Shown piece by piece: positions 1 to 8,935 of a DNA stretch of 64,000 nucleotides (positions are counted from its first letter, which is position 1; the number at the start of each line of letters is the position of its first letter). A program made the translations under genes and the position numbers. The notes beneath the pieces are model-generated. The model was not told where the DNA came from, made no database searches, and worked only from the letters and a program-made list of their open reading frames with translations. The stretch comes from G963665595 sp963665595 (GTDB lineage: Bacteria; Actinomycetota; Coriobacteriia; Coriobacteriales; CADBOM01), in NCBI GenBank assembly GCA_963665595.2, contig CAXXJK010000004.1, forward strand, positions 682,001 to 746,000, written 5' to 3'.

Positions 1-2924
1 AGTACCGCAAGCCCAAAGCTGGTAAGAAGCTCAGGGATAGCATGGTTGATTTCCATGTCTTGGTGATAGGGTCGACCAGCTAACACGATACCGTGAACAC
101 CGGTGAGATTCATCCAAGCAAGTGTTTCCTCACCCTTGTCACGAATATCATGTTTGAAACGTTCGTCTTCCTCCCATGCACGCTTAACCGCATGTACGAT
201 CTCGGCAAGAGTAGGTGGCGTGCCCTTAGCCTGAGCATGCGCGCCAAAATAGCCCTCACTTATTTCTTCATACAGACGACGAGACAGTGCATCGGGATCA
301 TCATAGGGCACGAAGGGATTGAGAAATGGCATGGTACCTTGAGGGCCAATTTCGTCGATGTTCAGCCTGAGAACTTCTGGATAGCTTGCCACAATAGGAC
401 AATTGTAATGATTGGTGGCACCTTCATCCTCAATACGCTCGTAACGAATACAAGGCATGAATATGAAATCAACGTGCTTGTTGATAAGATCCATTATGTG
501 GCCATGCGCAAGTTTTGCCGGATAGCACACGCTTTCAGAGGGCATAGATTCGATGCCTGCCTCATACGTCTTTTTGTCTGACTGATCTGAAAGTACCACC
601 TGAAAACCAAGTTCGTTGAAAAACGTGAACCAAAAAGGATAATTCTCGTACATATTGAGAGCGCGGGGCAAACCGACCGCCGGGCGTATCGCCTCTTCTT
701 CAGAGAGCGATGTATAGCCAAACAGTCGCTTTGTCTTATATTCAAAAAGATTAGGTACTGTCGTCGAGATAGTCTTGTCGCCCGCACCTTTTTCGCAACG
801 ATTACCGGTAATGAAGCGGCGATGCTTACCCGTCTGAGGATCTGCACCAAAGTCGTTGATAGTCAGCAGACAGGCGTTGCTGCAGCCCTTACAACGAGTA
901 GTTCGATGCGTCGGCTCAAGCAGTTCCAACTCCTCAACTGAAAGCAACATACTGTGCGGCGTGACGATACCATCATTTACTTCAGCTTCAGCGAATGCAC
1001 GATCGCGTGCTAGAAGTGCTGCACCATAGGCTCCCATGGCGCCTGCCTTATCAGGGCGTACTGCCTGACGCTCAGACAATAATTCAAAAGCACGCAGCAC
1101 TGAATCGTTGAGAAACGTTCCGCCCTGAACGATTATCTTTTCCCCAATTTCGCTCGCATCGCGTAGCTTGATAACCTTAAACAAAGCGTTCTTTATAACC
1201 GAGTAGGAAAGCCCTGCAGAAATATCGCCTACCGAAGCCCCTTCCTTCTGAGCTTGTTTGACACGGGAATTCATAAATACGGTACAGCGGCTGCCCAGAT
1301 CAACCGGGTTACTTGCCCCGATTGCCTCCTGCGCAAAACTAGGCGCATCGTATCCCAGCGAGTCAGCAAACGCCTCGATAAATGAGCCACACCCCGAAGA
1401 GCAGGCCTCATTTAACATGATGTGTTCGATGACACCGTTTTTCACCCGTAGACATTTCATGTCCTGGCCACCGATGTCAAGAATGAACTCCACACCAGGA
1501 AGCATCTCTTGGGCACCTCTCAGATGCGCCACCGTCTCGATCTCGCCCGAATCACAGCGCAGCGCCTCAAGCAACAGGCCTTCGCCATATCCGGTAACAG
1601 TGGTATGCCCAATGGTTACCCTGCTTTCCCCAAATTCATCGCGAGGGAGCTGAGCATACAGTTCTGAGAGAGCTCGCTTAGCCGTTCCTAGAACATCTCC
1701 CTTATTATTCCCATACCAGCTCGTAAGCAATTCGCCCGAACCGCCCACCAAAGCAGCCTTAAATGTGGTGGAGCCTGCATCAATGCCCAGATAAGCGACA
1801 CCTCGGTACAGGGAAAGATCGCTCATAGGCACGCGCTGGGCATCATGGCGCTCTCTGAATTCACGATAGTCATCTTCCGTAGCAAACAGAGGCTTAAGAC
1901 GATGGACTTCGCTACCCTGCGTACTCCCCAGTGTCTCAAGTCGTTCGACGATCTCTCGGACAATGAACGTATCGCCCTGTGCACCGGCAAGTGCCGCGCC
2001 GCACGCCACAAACAAATGTGCATTGTCAGGATATATAACGTGATCGTCGTCAATCTCCAGCGTTTCGATAAATCGTCTGCGCAGTTCTGAGAGATACTGA
2101 AGTGGGCCACCCAGAAACGCAACATTACCCCGAATGGGCCGTCCGCAGGCCAAACCCGAAATAGTCTGAGTGACTACTGATTGGAATATAGAAACCGCAA
2201 CATCCTCTTTACGAGCACCTTCGTTGAGCAATGGTTGAACATCGGTTTTGGCAAAAACACCACAGCGGCTGGCAATGGGATAGATGATTTCATATCCGCC
2301 CGCAAGTTCGTTAAGACCAGCAGCATCCGTATTGAGCAATGATGCCATCTGATCGATGAATGCGCCCGTACCACCTGCGCAGGTACCATTCATGCGTTGT
2401 TCAATACCTTGATCAAAATATATAATCTTTGCGTCTTCGCCGCCCAGTTCTATGGCGACATCGGTTTCAGGAATGAATGCCTCAACCGCTGTTTTAGAAG
2501 CGATAACCTCTTGAACAAAATCGATATCAAGCCAGTTTGCCAACAACAGGCCGCCCGATCCGGTAATCGTCACAGTCAGACGATGGTCGCCAAACTCCTC
2601 GGCAGCCTCTTTCATCACCTCTGCGATAGTCGCACGAATATCTGCATGGTGGCGCCGATAGCAAGAATAGAGGATCTCTCGCCTTCCATTGAGTACGGCT
2701 ATCTTGACCGTAGTCGATCCCACATCTAAACCAAGATGCAGAATCTCATCACTGGCAATAGCCTGTTGTTCAGAGACAAGCGGACATGTCATGACACAAT
2801 ACTGTTCCTCTGCGGTATCACGATCTCCCCCTACACTGTGTTTGTCATTATCTGATAGGTGTGTTACAACCGTTTCATATTCAACGAACTGATCCGGAGT
2901 AGATTCTTTCTTGGAGCTTTTCAT
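1..2924 (-). CDS. 2-hydroxyacyl-CoA dehydratase activase-like protein, partial (C-terminus off the left edge)
   Basis: The frame is open for 974 codons from an ATG at 2924 (GGAAA-type ribosome site just upstream) and leaves the window without a stop. It holds two BadF/BadG/BcrA/BcrD-type ATPase domains in tandem. The first begins at LDVGSTT (about residue 66), the second at GIDAGSTT (about residue 377). Each has the pair of cysteine sites that hold the [4Fe-4S] cluster in HgdC-type activators: TCAGGTGAF and SRCGVF in the first, ACSSGCGSF and SRCTVF in the second. A short Cys-rich stretch (CKGCSNAC, about residue 675) and the start of a DUF2229 domain (from about residue 745) follow. The family usually exceeds 1400 residues. 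Known activators use ATP to inject one electron into radical acyl-CoA dehydratases; the substrate of these giant forms is unknown. No dehydratase subunit is visible here. Confidence 0.9.
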   Translation of the reverse strand, partial: MKSSKKESTPDQFVEYETVVTHLSDNDKHSVGGDRDTAEEQYCVMTCPLVSEQQAIASDEILHLGLDVGSTTVKIAVLNGRREILYSCYRRHHADIRATIAEVMKEAAEEFGDHRLTVTITGSGGLLLANWLDIDFVQEVIASKTAVEAFIPETDVAIELGGEDAKIIYFDQGIEQRMNGTCAGGTGAFIDQMASLLNTDAAGLNELAGGYEIIYPIASRCGVFAKTDVQPLLNEGARKEDVAVSIFQSVVTQTISGLACGRPIRGNVAFLGGPLQYLSELRRRFIETLEIDDDHVIYPDNAHLFVACGAALAGAQGDTFIVREIVERLETLGSTQGSEVHRLKPLFATEDDYREFRERHDAQRVPMSDLSLYRGVAYLGIDAGSTTFKAALVGGSGELLTSWYGNNKGDVLGTAKRALSELYAQLPRDEFGESRVTIGHTTVTGYGEGLLLEALRCDSGEIETVAHLRGAQEMLPGVEFILDIGGQDMKCLRVKNGVIEHIMLNEACSSGCGSFIEAFADSLGYDAPSFAQEAIGASNPVDLGSRCTVFMNSRVKQAQKEGASVGDISAGLSYSVIKNALFKVIKLRDASEIGEKIIVQGGTFLNDSVLRAFELLSERQAVRPDKAGAMGAYGAALLARDRAFAEAEVNDGIVTPHSMLLSVEELELLEPTHRTTRCKGCSNACLLTINDFGADPQTGKHRRFITGNRCEKGAGDKTISTTVPNLFEYKTKRLFGYTSLSEEEAIRPAVGLPRALNMYENYPFWFTFFNELGFQVVLSDQSDKKTYEAGIESMPSESVCYPAKLAHGHIMDLINKHVDFIFMPCIRYERIEDEGATNHYNCPIVASYPEVLRLNIDEIGPQGTMPFLNPFVPYDDPDALSRRLYEEISEGYFGAHAQAKGTPPTLAEIVHAVKRAWEEDERFKHDIRDKGEETLAWMNLTGVHGIVLAGRPYHQDMEINHAIPELLTSFGLAV

Positions 2925-2996
2925 ATTTCCTGTTCTTTCCCTCTATCTATGCGTACTGCGACACATGACTTCTTATATCTCTTTATGAAATATCCG

Positions 2997-3653
2997 TTAC
3001 ATTTTGATGGGTTCACCCGGTCTGATGAACAGTAACCTCATAGCTATCAGCGCCATTTCTTCAGAACTCTCCTTCATGCCTGTTTCAAGCCACCGGATAA
3101 TTATTCCCAAGTAGGCTGAGGCAAAAAAGGCTACATAGTAGTTAACAAACACCGTCGGATCATAACGATACTTCTCATGAAGAATCGAGTGTATAAGATG
3201 AGTACAGACCGAATCACGCAGTCGAGGACCAAAACCTACATCGCCCCCCGGGCCAAGGACCGCATGAAGAAAATCGCCTTCTTGTCTAAGATAGTCGAAT
3301 AGTTCAACCAGAAACGGCAGGGGAAGTCCTCTGCTTTGGCTAATGACGATGTCAGAGAGATTCAAACCTTTCATCTTATCTTGAAGAACATCAAGCTCGT
3401 CCATAACCTCTTTCTCAAGGGTAGCGAGCAAGTCATCTTTGTCCTTGAAATGATTGTAGAACGTGCCGCGATTAAGATCTGCTTGTTCGCACAGATCGTT
3501 GACCGTAAAGCTTTCAAAGCCCTGTCTCTCCATAAGTTCGATGACAGCCGCACGCAAGGCTTTCTTGGAACGAATGATGCGCCTGTCTTCATTACAACAT
3601 GCGTCATCCTGAGACATCATTGTCGACGAGACACTTGATACATCTGCAGGCAT
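2997..3653 (-). CDS. TetR/AcrR family transcriptional regulator
   Basis: A 218-residue regulator. The N-terminal helix-turn-helix is clear (VNDLCEQADLNRGTFYNHF, about residues 45-63), followed by the usual KDDL turn and a helical ligand domain of the kind common in Firmicutes and Actinobacteria. A longer frame begins at a GTG at 3668, but the AGGGAGGA ribosome site lies inside that extension and is well spaced for the ATG at 3653, so I take 3653. The gene runs in the same direction as the activase gene, with about 70 bp between them, so it may be transcribed into it and control it. Its own promoter carries a perfect palindrome, which suggests autoregulation. The ligand is unknown. Confidence 0.88.
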   Translation of the reverse strand: MPADVSSVSSTMMSQDDACCNEDRRIIRSKKALRAAVIELMERQGFESFTVNDLCEQADLNRGTFYNHFKDKDDLLATLEKEVMDELDVLQDKMKGLNLSDIVISQSRGLPLPFLVELFDYLRQEGDFLHAVLGPGGDVGFGPRLRDSVCTHLIHSILHEKYRYDPTVFVNYYVAFFASAYLGIIIRWLETGMKESSEEMALIAMRLLFIRPGEPIKM

Positions 3654-3715
3654 TACGTCCTCCCTCACCGCTGAAACTCAATAACCCGACTATGTATTTT
3701 TGAACGGTCCGGCCA

Positions 3716-3771
3716 TTATTGAACAAATTGTTCAATAAGGTTGATTCTACCTTGTCAGAAGAGATGGTCAA
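3716..3771 (-). promoter_or_regulatory. Promoter and operator of the TetR-family gene
   Basis: On the minus strand a -35 box TTGACC (3771-3766), a 16-base spacer and a -10 box TAGAAT (3749-3744) are followed at once by a perfect inverted repeat at 3716-3738: TTATTGAACAA, one base, then TTGTTCAATAA. An 11-bp arm palindrome over the expected transcription start is a typical TetR operator position. Binding by the adjacent TetR protein is inferred. The divergent gene at 4017 might also be affected. Confidence 0.7.
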
Positions 3772-4016
3772 TACCCCATAGAGTGGTGCTATGAGAATTT
3801 CAGATATTATGTCCGAAGTGCACACAGAGAACCCATGGTTGTCTCTGTTTCATGCCTTATTAATCGTCTGTACATGGTTTTTACGCGCAATGTATCAAGG
3901 GAAATCTTCTGAGAAAGACAGGAGCCGTGACCTTCTCTATAATAGCGAACACATCAAAGGCAACCCATTTACGAAGGTTACCACAGCGTATCTTCTCGAA
4001 AAAGTAGGAGGAACCC

Positions 4017-5381
4017 GTGCAAATCACACCTGAAGAGGTCGCCCAGACACTCGCCATGGTGACAAAACAGAATCTTGATATCCGCACCATCACTCTCGGT
4101 CTATCGACGCGGGACTGTACTCATGAAGATATCGACATTATGGCTACCCGTCTGTATGACAAGCTTACCCACGCCGCCGAAAATCTCGTGCCTGTTGCCG
4201 AGCAACTCGAGCGTGAATATGGTATACCCATCGTAAACCGACGAATCGCCGTCACTCCTATGGCAGAAATTGCAGCGGCAACCAAAGCAACCGACTTGAC
4301 GCCGCTCGCCATTGCGCTTGACCGGGCCGCCAAAGAAGTGGGTGTAGATTTTGTCGGAGGCTTTTCGGCATTGGTGCAAAAAGGCATGAGCGAAGCTGAC
4401 AGAAAGCTTATCGCCTCTATCCCTCACTCTCTCTCATCGACCGAGCGAGTTATGAGCTCGGTCAATGTTGGCTCGACTCGTGCAGGCATCAACATGGATG
4501 CAGTACTGATGATGAGTCAGATAATTCTTGATACAGCACAAGCTACCAAAGACGATAACTGTATCGGTTGCGCAAAGCTTGTTGTCTTCACTAACGCCGT
4601 AGAAGACAATCCTTTCATGGCAGGCGCGATGCATGGATCGGGCGAGGCAGGAGCCGTCATCAATGTAGGCGTGTCAGGCCCCGGAGTTGTGCGAGCTGCT
4701 CTCAAGGAGTTGCCTGATAATGCCGACATAACACAAGTTGCCGAAGTCATAAAAGCGACCGCTTTTCGTATAACACGCGCAGGCGAACTCATGGCACGTG
4801 AAGCAGCACGGCGTCTCGGCTATGAGAAAGGCATTCTCGACCTTTCGCTGGCCCCCACACCTGCAGCAGGAGATTCTGTTGCAGAAATCCTTGAGGCCAT
4901 CGGTGTCAAATGCGCGGGTGGACCCGGCACGACATGCGCTCTTGCTCTGCTCAACGACGCGGTGAAAAAGGGAGGCGTCATGGCTTCTTCAAGCGTCGGT
5001 GGATTATCCGGCGCATTCATACCCGTCTCTGAAGATGCTGGCATGATTCGTGCGGCTGAATGCAAGGCACTCTCTATTGAAAAACTCGAAGCCATGACTT
5101 GCGTATGCTCGGTTGGCCTTGATATGATCGCCATTCCCGGAGATACCACCGTTGAAACTATCTTTGGTATTGTTGCCGATGAAATGGCTATCGGCGTGAT
5201 CAATTCAAAAACCACTGCCGTGCGCCTTATACCTGCCATTGGCAGGCAGGCAGGGGAACGTCTTGAATGGGGCGGCCTTTTGGGAAGCGCTCCCATTATG
5301 GAAGTCAACGCATGGGCAGGCGATGTGCTTGCCCATCGCGGCGGACGATTCCCCGCGCCTCTCAACAGCCTGAAGAACTAG
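4017..5381 (+). CDS. PFL/DUF711 family protein (UPF0210)
   Basis: A 454-residue protein that I recognise as UPF0210/DUF711 from its overall sequence, including the N-terminal stretch DIRTITLGLSTRDC and the Gly-rich SGPGVVRAAL segment. It starts with GTG at 4017 behind a strong AGGAGG site. The family is related in fold to pyruvate formate-lyase-type barrels, but has no established biochemical role. In many genomes it is preceded by a small ACT-domain protein (UPF0237); here the 280 bp upstream holds no such gene. It is a single-gene unit closed by a strong terminator. Confidence 0.88.
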   Translation: MQITPEEVAQTLAMVTKQNLDIRTITLGLSTRDCTHEDIDIMATRLYDKLTHAAENLVPVAEQLEREYGIPIVNRRIAVTPMAEIAAATKATDLTPLAIALDRAAKEVGVDFVGGFSALVQKGMSEADRKLIASIPHSLSSTERVMSSVNVGSTRAGINMDAVLMMSQIILDTAQATKDDNCIGCAKLVVFTNAVEDNPFMAGAMHGSGEAGAVINVGVSGPGVVRAALKELPDNADITQVAEVIKATAFRITRAGELMAREAARRLGYEKGILDLSLAPTPAAGDSVAEILEAIGVKCAGGPGTTCALALLNDAVKKGGVMASSSVGGLSGAFIPVSEDAGMIRAAECKALSIEKLEAMTCVCSVGLDMIAIPGDTTVETIFGIVADEMAIGVINSKTTAVRLIPAIGRQAGERLEWGGLLGSAPIMEVNAWAGDVLAHRGGRFPAPLNSLKN

Positions 5382-5407
5382 AGCAACATTTTGATGTTAT
5401 CGCCCTG

Positions 5408-5450
5408 TTTCTCCCTGATCTCTCTATTCAGAGATCAGGGAGAAATTTTT
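5408..5450 (+). terminator. Rho-independent terminator after the DUF711 gene
   Basis: A 16-bp perfect stem (5408-5423 with 5430-5445) closes a six-base loop CTATTC, and five T residues follow. It lies 27 bp past the stop at 5381. There is no T-run on the opposite strand, so it serves the plus strand. Confidence 0.9.
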
Positions 5451-5547
5451 GGTACTTGTCATGACCCGTATTTCTAAATCCTGAGAAAGACTGATTGCCG
5501 CACACGAGTTTTGAGAAACCCTCCCCAAAAACCGATCTGGCAAACAA

Positions 5548-6531
5548 TCAATTGTGACAAACGGGCCGCAGGAGCGCCCGCTGTTGAATAAGTTCGGCCA
5601 CAATGGAAACGGCCAGCTCTTCTGGTGATTTTCCACCGCACTTTATGCCTATTGGGGCAAATACGCGATCAAGTTGCTCCGGTGTGATGCCCTCTTTCTG
5701 AGCCTTCTGATATACCTGCTCATTTTTTGGGCCACTACCCATCATGCCAATGTAATACGCCTGCGCCTTGATGGCTTGCATAAGTACTTCAGGATCGTAC
5801 ATGTGGCCCCGAGTCAGCACCAACACATAATCTTTCGTAGTGATCTTAAGACTTCCCAGATCGCTGAAACTATCAATGAGGATACGCTCAGAATCAGGGA
5901 AGCGTTCTTCGGTAAGATATGCTTGGTCATAGTCGACGGCTATCGTCTGAAATCCGACATGATGTGCCAGTGCAGCAACTTCGACCCCTACAGAGCCTGC
6001 GCCCATGATGAATACGCGTTCCATCCCGATAAGTGATTGGGAGACCCAGGCAACACCTGCATACTGTTCGTCGTGCATGTGAGGTCCTCGAGTTATATCA
6101 AGCATCTGGAATCTATCTCGTTGTGAGTAATTTCGTGGTGCCACAATGTCGTGTTGCTCGTTTGCAAAAAACATCATGGGTTTATCGTCAGCAGAGGCAC
6201 CTCTCTTATCAAGAACAAACGACATCACCGCTGTGTCCTCATTGCAGAGCGCCGCCCCTGCATCGGTCACAATCTTAAAACCTAGCCATGCTTGTTCGCC
6301 AGCATCAATGGCGGCAATCGCTGCGTCCAATGTAGGAATGTCGTCTGAACAGAGTTGCGCAAGAATACTATCAAGATCATCTGGTGTAACATGGGCATTA
6401 TCATTCAACTCTTCAGCTGAAAAACAAGACCACGCCGCGCGAAGATCAGGAGTTGGCGTAATAGTGTCACCTGCTTTAAGGATTTCCCTGAGCTTTATCA
6501 ACTCTATGCGTATTGCAGAAGTATCGTTCAT
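5548..6531 (-). CDS. XdhC/CoxI family protein
   Basis: A 327-residue XdhC-like protein. The N-terminal half contains the XdhC/CoxI region. The C-terminal half is a Rossmann fold with FIMGAGSVGVEVAALA (about residues 173-188), an acidic VDYD strand end, VLVLTRGHMYD, and the YYIGMMGSG and PIGIKCGG(K)SPEELAVSI signatures. XdhC proteins bind molybdenum cofactor, help its sulfuration and insert it into xanthine-dehydrogenase-type hydroxylases. No molybdenum hydroxylase is in the window, so the client enzyme is elsewhere or the protein acts alone. The AAAGGA ribosome site supports the ATG at 6531. It is divergent from the gene at 6792. Confidence 0.88.
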   Translation of the reverse strand: MNDTSAIRIELIKLREILKAGDTITPTPDLRAAWSCFSAEELNDNAHVTPDDLDSILAQLCSDDIPTLDAAIAAIDAGEQAWLGFKIVTDAGAALCNEDTAVMSFVLDKRGASADDKPMMFFANEQHDIVAPRNYSQRDRFQMLDITRGPHMHDEQYAGVAWVSQSLIGMERVFIMGAGSVGVEVAALAHHVGFQTIAVDYDQAYLTEERFPDSERILIDSFSDLGSLKITTKDYVLVLTRGHMYDPEVLMQAIKAQAYYIGMMGSGPKNEQVYQKAQKEGITPEQLDRVFAPIGIKCGGKSPEELAVSIVAELIQQRALLRPVCHN

Positions 6532-6791
6532 GAATGTTCCTTTCGTCTTGTGTCACGCGCATCAACGACATTAATGATGAGCATGGCAAAAAACCGTAGT
6601 CTGATAGATGTAGTATAAAGTGTCCGTGTTACCATCTGATGTCCGTCTTTTTATGAACCGTTTTCTATTCAAGATATGGAGAGACTTTCGAGAACTGTCT
6701 CTCATTTTGTAATAAACGTGAGTACCGTATCAATCCTTATGAAAGATGACTAGACTGTGCTGAAATGCAATAGTGAAGAATTGAGGCAGTT

Positions 6792-7253
6792 ATGAAACAA
6801 TGGTTCACAAATCTAGGCGAGCGACTCCAGGAATTCATGAGGGGCCGCAATGGTACCGATGAACTCAATCGATTTCTTCTCGTTGTGGCACTTATAATAC
6901 TTCTCATAGGCTTCTTCACCCCCGGCACAATTGTTGCCCTCATCTGTGATCCTCTCTGTCTTGTTCTTCTCCTCGTTATCTACTTTCGCATGCTTTCGAA
7001 AAACCTCACCAAACGTCGGAGCGAAAACCAACGCTATCGTGACATCATTGCAAAATTTGGTAAGCCATTCGAGTCAGCGCGTGATAACAGTAAGAGAAAT
7101 CGTACACGTACCACCGCCGCTGCTCCTTATCTCAAAGAAAACAAGGTCTATACATGCAAAAGCTGCGGACAGATGCTGCGCGTTCCCAAGGGAAAAGGTA
7201 AGATAAAGGTTACTTGCCCAAAATGCGGTGCCAGCTTTATCAAACACACCTAG
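6792..7253 (+). CDS. Small membrane protein with C-terminal zinc ribbon
   Basis: A 153-residue protein of no recognised family. A short basic N-terminus is followed by two hydrophobic segments (about residues 35-75: FLLVVALIILLIGFF and ALICDPLCLVLLLVIYF), a very basic linker, and a C-terminal zinc ribbon with two CxxC knuckles (CKSCG and CPKCG) resembling MJ0042-type fingers. The ribbon should lie in the cytoplasm. A GAGG site sits 6 bases before the ATG. Its TAG stop shares the tetranucleotide CTAG with the stop of the converging gene at 7250. Function unknown. Confidence 0.75.
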   Translation: MKQWFTNLGERLQEFMRGRNGTDELNRFLLVVALIILLIGFFTPGTIVALICDPLCLVLLLVIYFRMLSKNLTKRRSENQRYRDIIAKFGKPFESARDNSKRNRTRTTAAAPYLKENKVYTCKSCGQMLRVPKGKGKIKVTCPKCGASFIKHT

Positions 7254-7834
7254 GAAATGACATAGGACCTATTTGCCACCAGCAGATCAGCACCAGGTTC
7301 TATGATTCTCACAAAGTTGTCGCCGCCTGCTCCTGGAGCCCAACGCTGATAGGCCTCATCAAGTAACGACGGACGCATGACGGCAATGGCGTCTTGATAA
7401 CACCCCTCATCAAGAATACGCAGCGCCTGAGTAACGCCTCCTCGTCCCCTGAACTCAAGAAATCCCAACTCGTCAACAATCAGAAGACCGGGCGTTGGGT
7501 GTTCGTTATCGTAGCATGCCAACCTGTCATTGAGCAGGCGCATCACCTCATCATCGAATTGCCAACGAAGTCTGACGGCAGAAACAGGGGGACTGTAAAG
7601 AGCGCCTGCTCCGTTGCCAACTTGATCATCTCGCCACCCAAAGCGCAGAGTAATGCCTTCGGGAAGAAGCTGACAGTCAATGGCAACTTTTTCAAACGTT
7701 TGGTCTGCTCCTGTAAATACCGCCGGTGAGATGAACCCGGAAAGAGCTGCCTCATTGGCTTGCATGGCAGCAATTACCCGTTTGAGCCAACTGGTCTTGC
7801 CGGATTCGATCTCTCCGGTAAGCAGATAGAGCAT
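7250..7834 (-). CDS. THEP1-like nucleoside-triphosphatase (P-loop NTPase)
   Basis: A 194-residue P-loop NTPase. The Walker A motif GEIESGKTSW is at residues 7-16 and the Walker B-like LLIVDELGFLEF at about 113-124; both match the THEP1/NTPase_1 family. Its ATG follows directly on the TAG stop of the upstream DUF364 gene, with no spacing and no clear ribosome site of its own, so it is probably translated by coupling. THEP1 enzymes hydrolyse NTPs in vitro with unknown physiological role. The tight link with a putative metal-chelation protein suggests a joint metal or cofactor function, which is an inference. Confidence 0.8.
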   Translation of the reverse strand: MLYLLTGEIESGKTSWLKRVIAAMQANEAALSGFISPAVFTGADQTFEKVAIDCQLLPEGITLRFGWRDDQVGNGAGALYSPPVSAVRLRWQFDDEVMRLLNDRLACYDNEHPTPGLLIVDELGFLEFRGRGGVTQALRILDEGCYQDAIAVMRPSLLDEAYQRWAPGAGGDNFVRIIEPGADLLVANRSYVIS

Positions 7835-8701
7835 CTAGGCACTCGCCTGATTGCGACGATCAATACGAAACATACGTAGGGCATCCCCAAAGAGCATGCC
7901 AGCACCTTGTTCAACAAGCAGCCGAGTCTTCTCTGGGTCGGTCACCACGCTACCCGCGATGACATCAACGCCCCATGAAAGAACAAACTCTGAGGGAATG
8001 GTACTAGGGCCTACAAGAATCGTCTGCGCCTGCTTGGATAAGTCAAACAGACGAGGCGCAGTTTTATTGATGATAGTCACACCGGTCATGAATACCATGT
8101 CTTGAACAGGCAAAACATATTCGCAGGCAGGATCGGGTGTGTCGATACTGCTCTCGCAATTTCGTTCCAATACCGTGAGTTCGGCAACTTCGGCGATCTT
8201 TTCGACACGAGGGAAATGGCCGATAACCGCAACCTTTTTGCCTATCATATCCGGCATCAGAACCTCGAATACATCCGCTTTGTGATAGGTACACTCATCA
8301 TCAGAACCCGTAGGATCATATAGTGCACCCAAGGCTTCGATCTTTTCAGGTTGAGCGTACCAAGCATTGAGAGCAGCTACTCCTATGGTTGCCTCGGTAA
8401 AGTTCCACGATTTTGAAAGCTGAGCCAGTTCGCAGAGTCTGAGTCCATTCATCTGGCCCGTATATACACGCCGAGAACCTCCACGCGTGGTCATACTCGT
8501 GCCCATGCCCGACTCAGCTTCAACATATGTCCAGTGTGTTCCTGCACACACACGGGTAACAAATACATCTTCAGGAATACCTCCTATAAGATGATTATAA
8601 AATTTCCACGCAAGATCATGCCTGTCCGTTCCCGGTAGAACGATCTTGCCTTTATGAGTTTCTTTGGCCCCGCAACACTCGCCGCTCGTGCATGAATCCA
8701 T
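7835..8701 (-). CDS. DUF364 family protein (putative heavy-metal chelation)
   Basis: A 288-residue protein with an N-terminal DUF4213-like half and a C-terminal Rossmann-like DUF364 half (KKVAVIGHFPRVEKI, LVGPSTIPSEFVLSWGVD, AGSVVTDPEK). The frame opens at a TTG at 8716, but the AAGGA ribosome site is spaced for the ATG at 8701, which I use. The start encodes a Cys-rich tail (MDSCTSGECC) that could bind metal or an Fe-S cluster. It forms a two-gene unit with the downstream P-loop NTPase. Relatives often sit near molybdate, tungstate or iron transport and cofactor genes; here XdhC lies 1.3 kb away, beyond the convergent zinc-ribbon gene. The exact function is unknown. Confidence 0.82.
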   Translation of the reverse strand: MDSCTSGECCGAKETHKGKIVLPGTDRHDLAWKFYNHLIGGIPEDVFVTRVCAGTHWTYVEAESGMGTSMTTRGGSRRVYTGQMNGLRLCELAQLSKSWNFTEATIGVAALNAWYAQPEKIEALGALYDPTGSDDECTYHKADVFEVLMPDMIGKKVAVIGHFPRVEKIAEVAELTVLERNCESSIDTPDPACEYVLPVQDMVFMTGVTIINKTAPRLFDLSKQAQTILVGPSTIPSEFVLSWGVDVIAGSVVTDPEKTRLLVEQGAGMLFGDALRMFRIDRRNQASA

Positions 8702-8862
8702 TTCTATCCTTCCCAAGAAATCATTTCTCCTATTGCTATTTTGAAATACGCTTAAAAGTCTATTAACAAGAATATTTCAGTATAAGAATATCCTACAAAT
8801 ATATAGGCATTATACCTCTTTGGAGTTTGAAAACACGATAGTACTCTTTTGAAAAATGCATC

Positions 8863-8898
8863 AAAAAAGCCGTGCCCCGTAAACGGAGACACGGCTTA
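8863..8898 (-). terminator. Rho-independent terminator of the cytochrome gene
   Basis: On the minus strand the stem AAGCCGTG/CACGGCTT, extended by imperfect pairing around a small loop, is followed by TTTTTT. It lies about 40 bp past the stop of the multihaem cytochrome. The remaining stretch from 8717 to 8862 is AT-rich and shows no gene. Confidence 0.85.
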
Positions 8899-8935
8899 AT
8901 TGCAAGAGATACTTCCTCACATGGGAGGAATCTAA

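Noticed and set aside
4820..5365. 181-codon open frame opposite the DUF711 gene
   Set aside because: Lies wholly inside a well-supported gene on the other strand; low-complexity Ser/Pro/Ala composition and no ribosome site.
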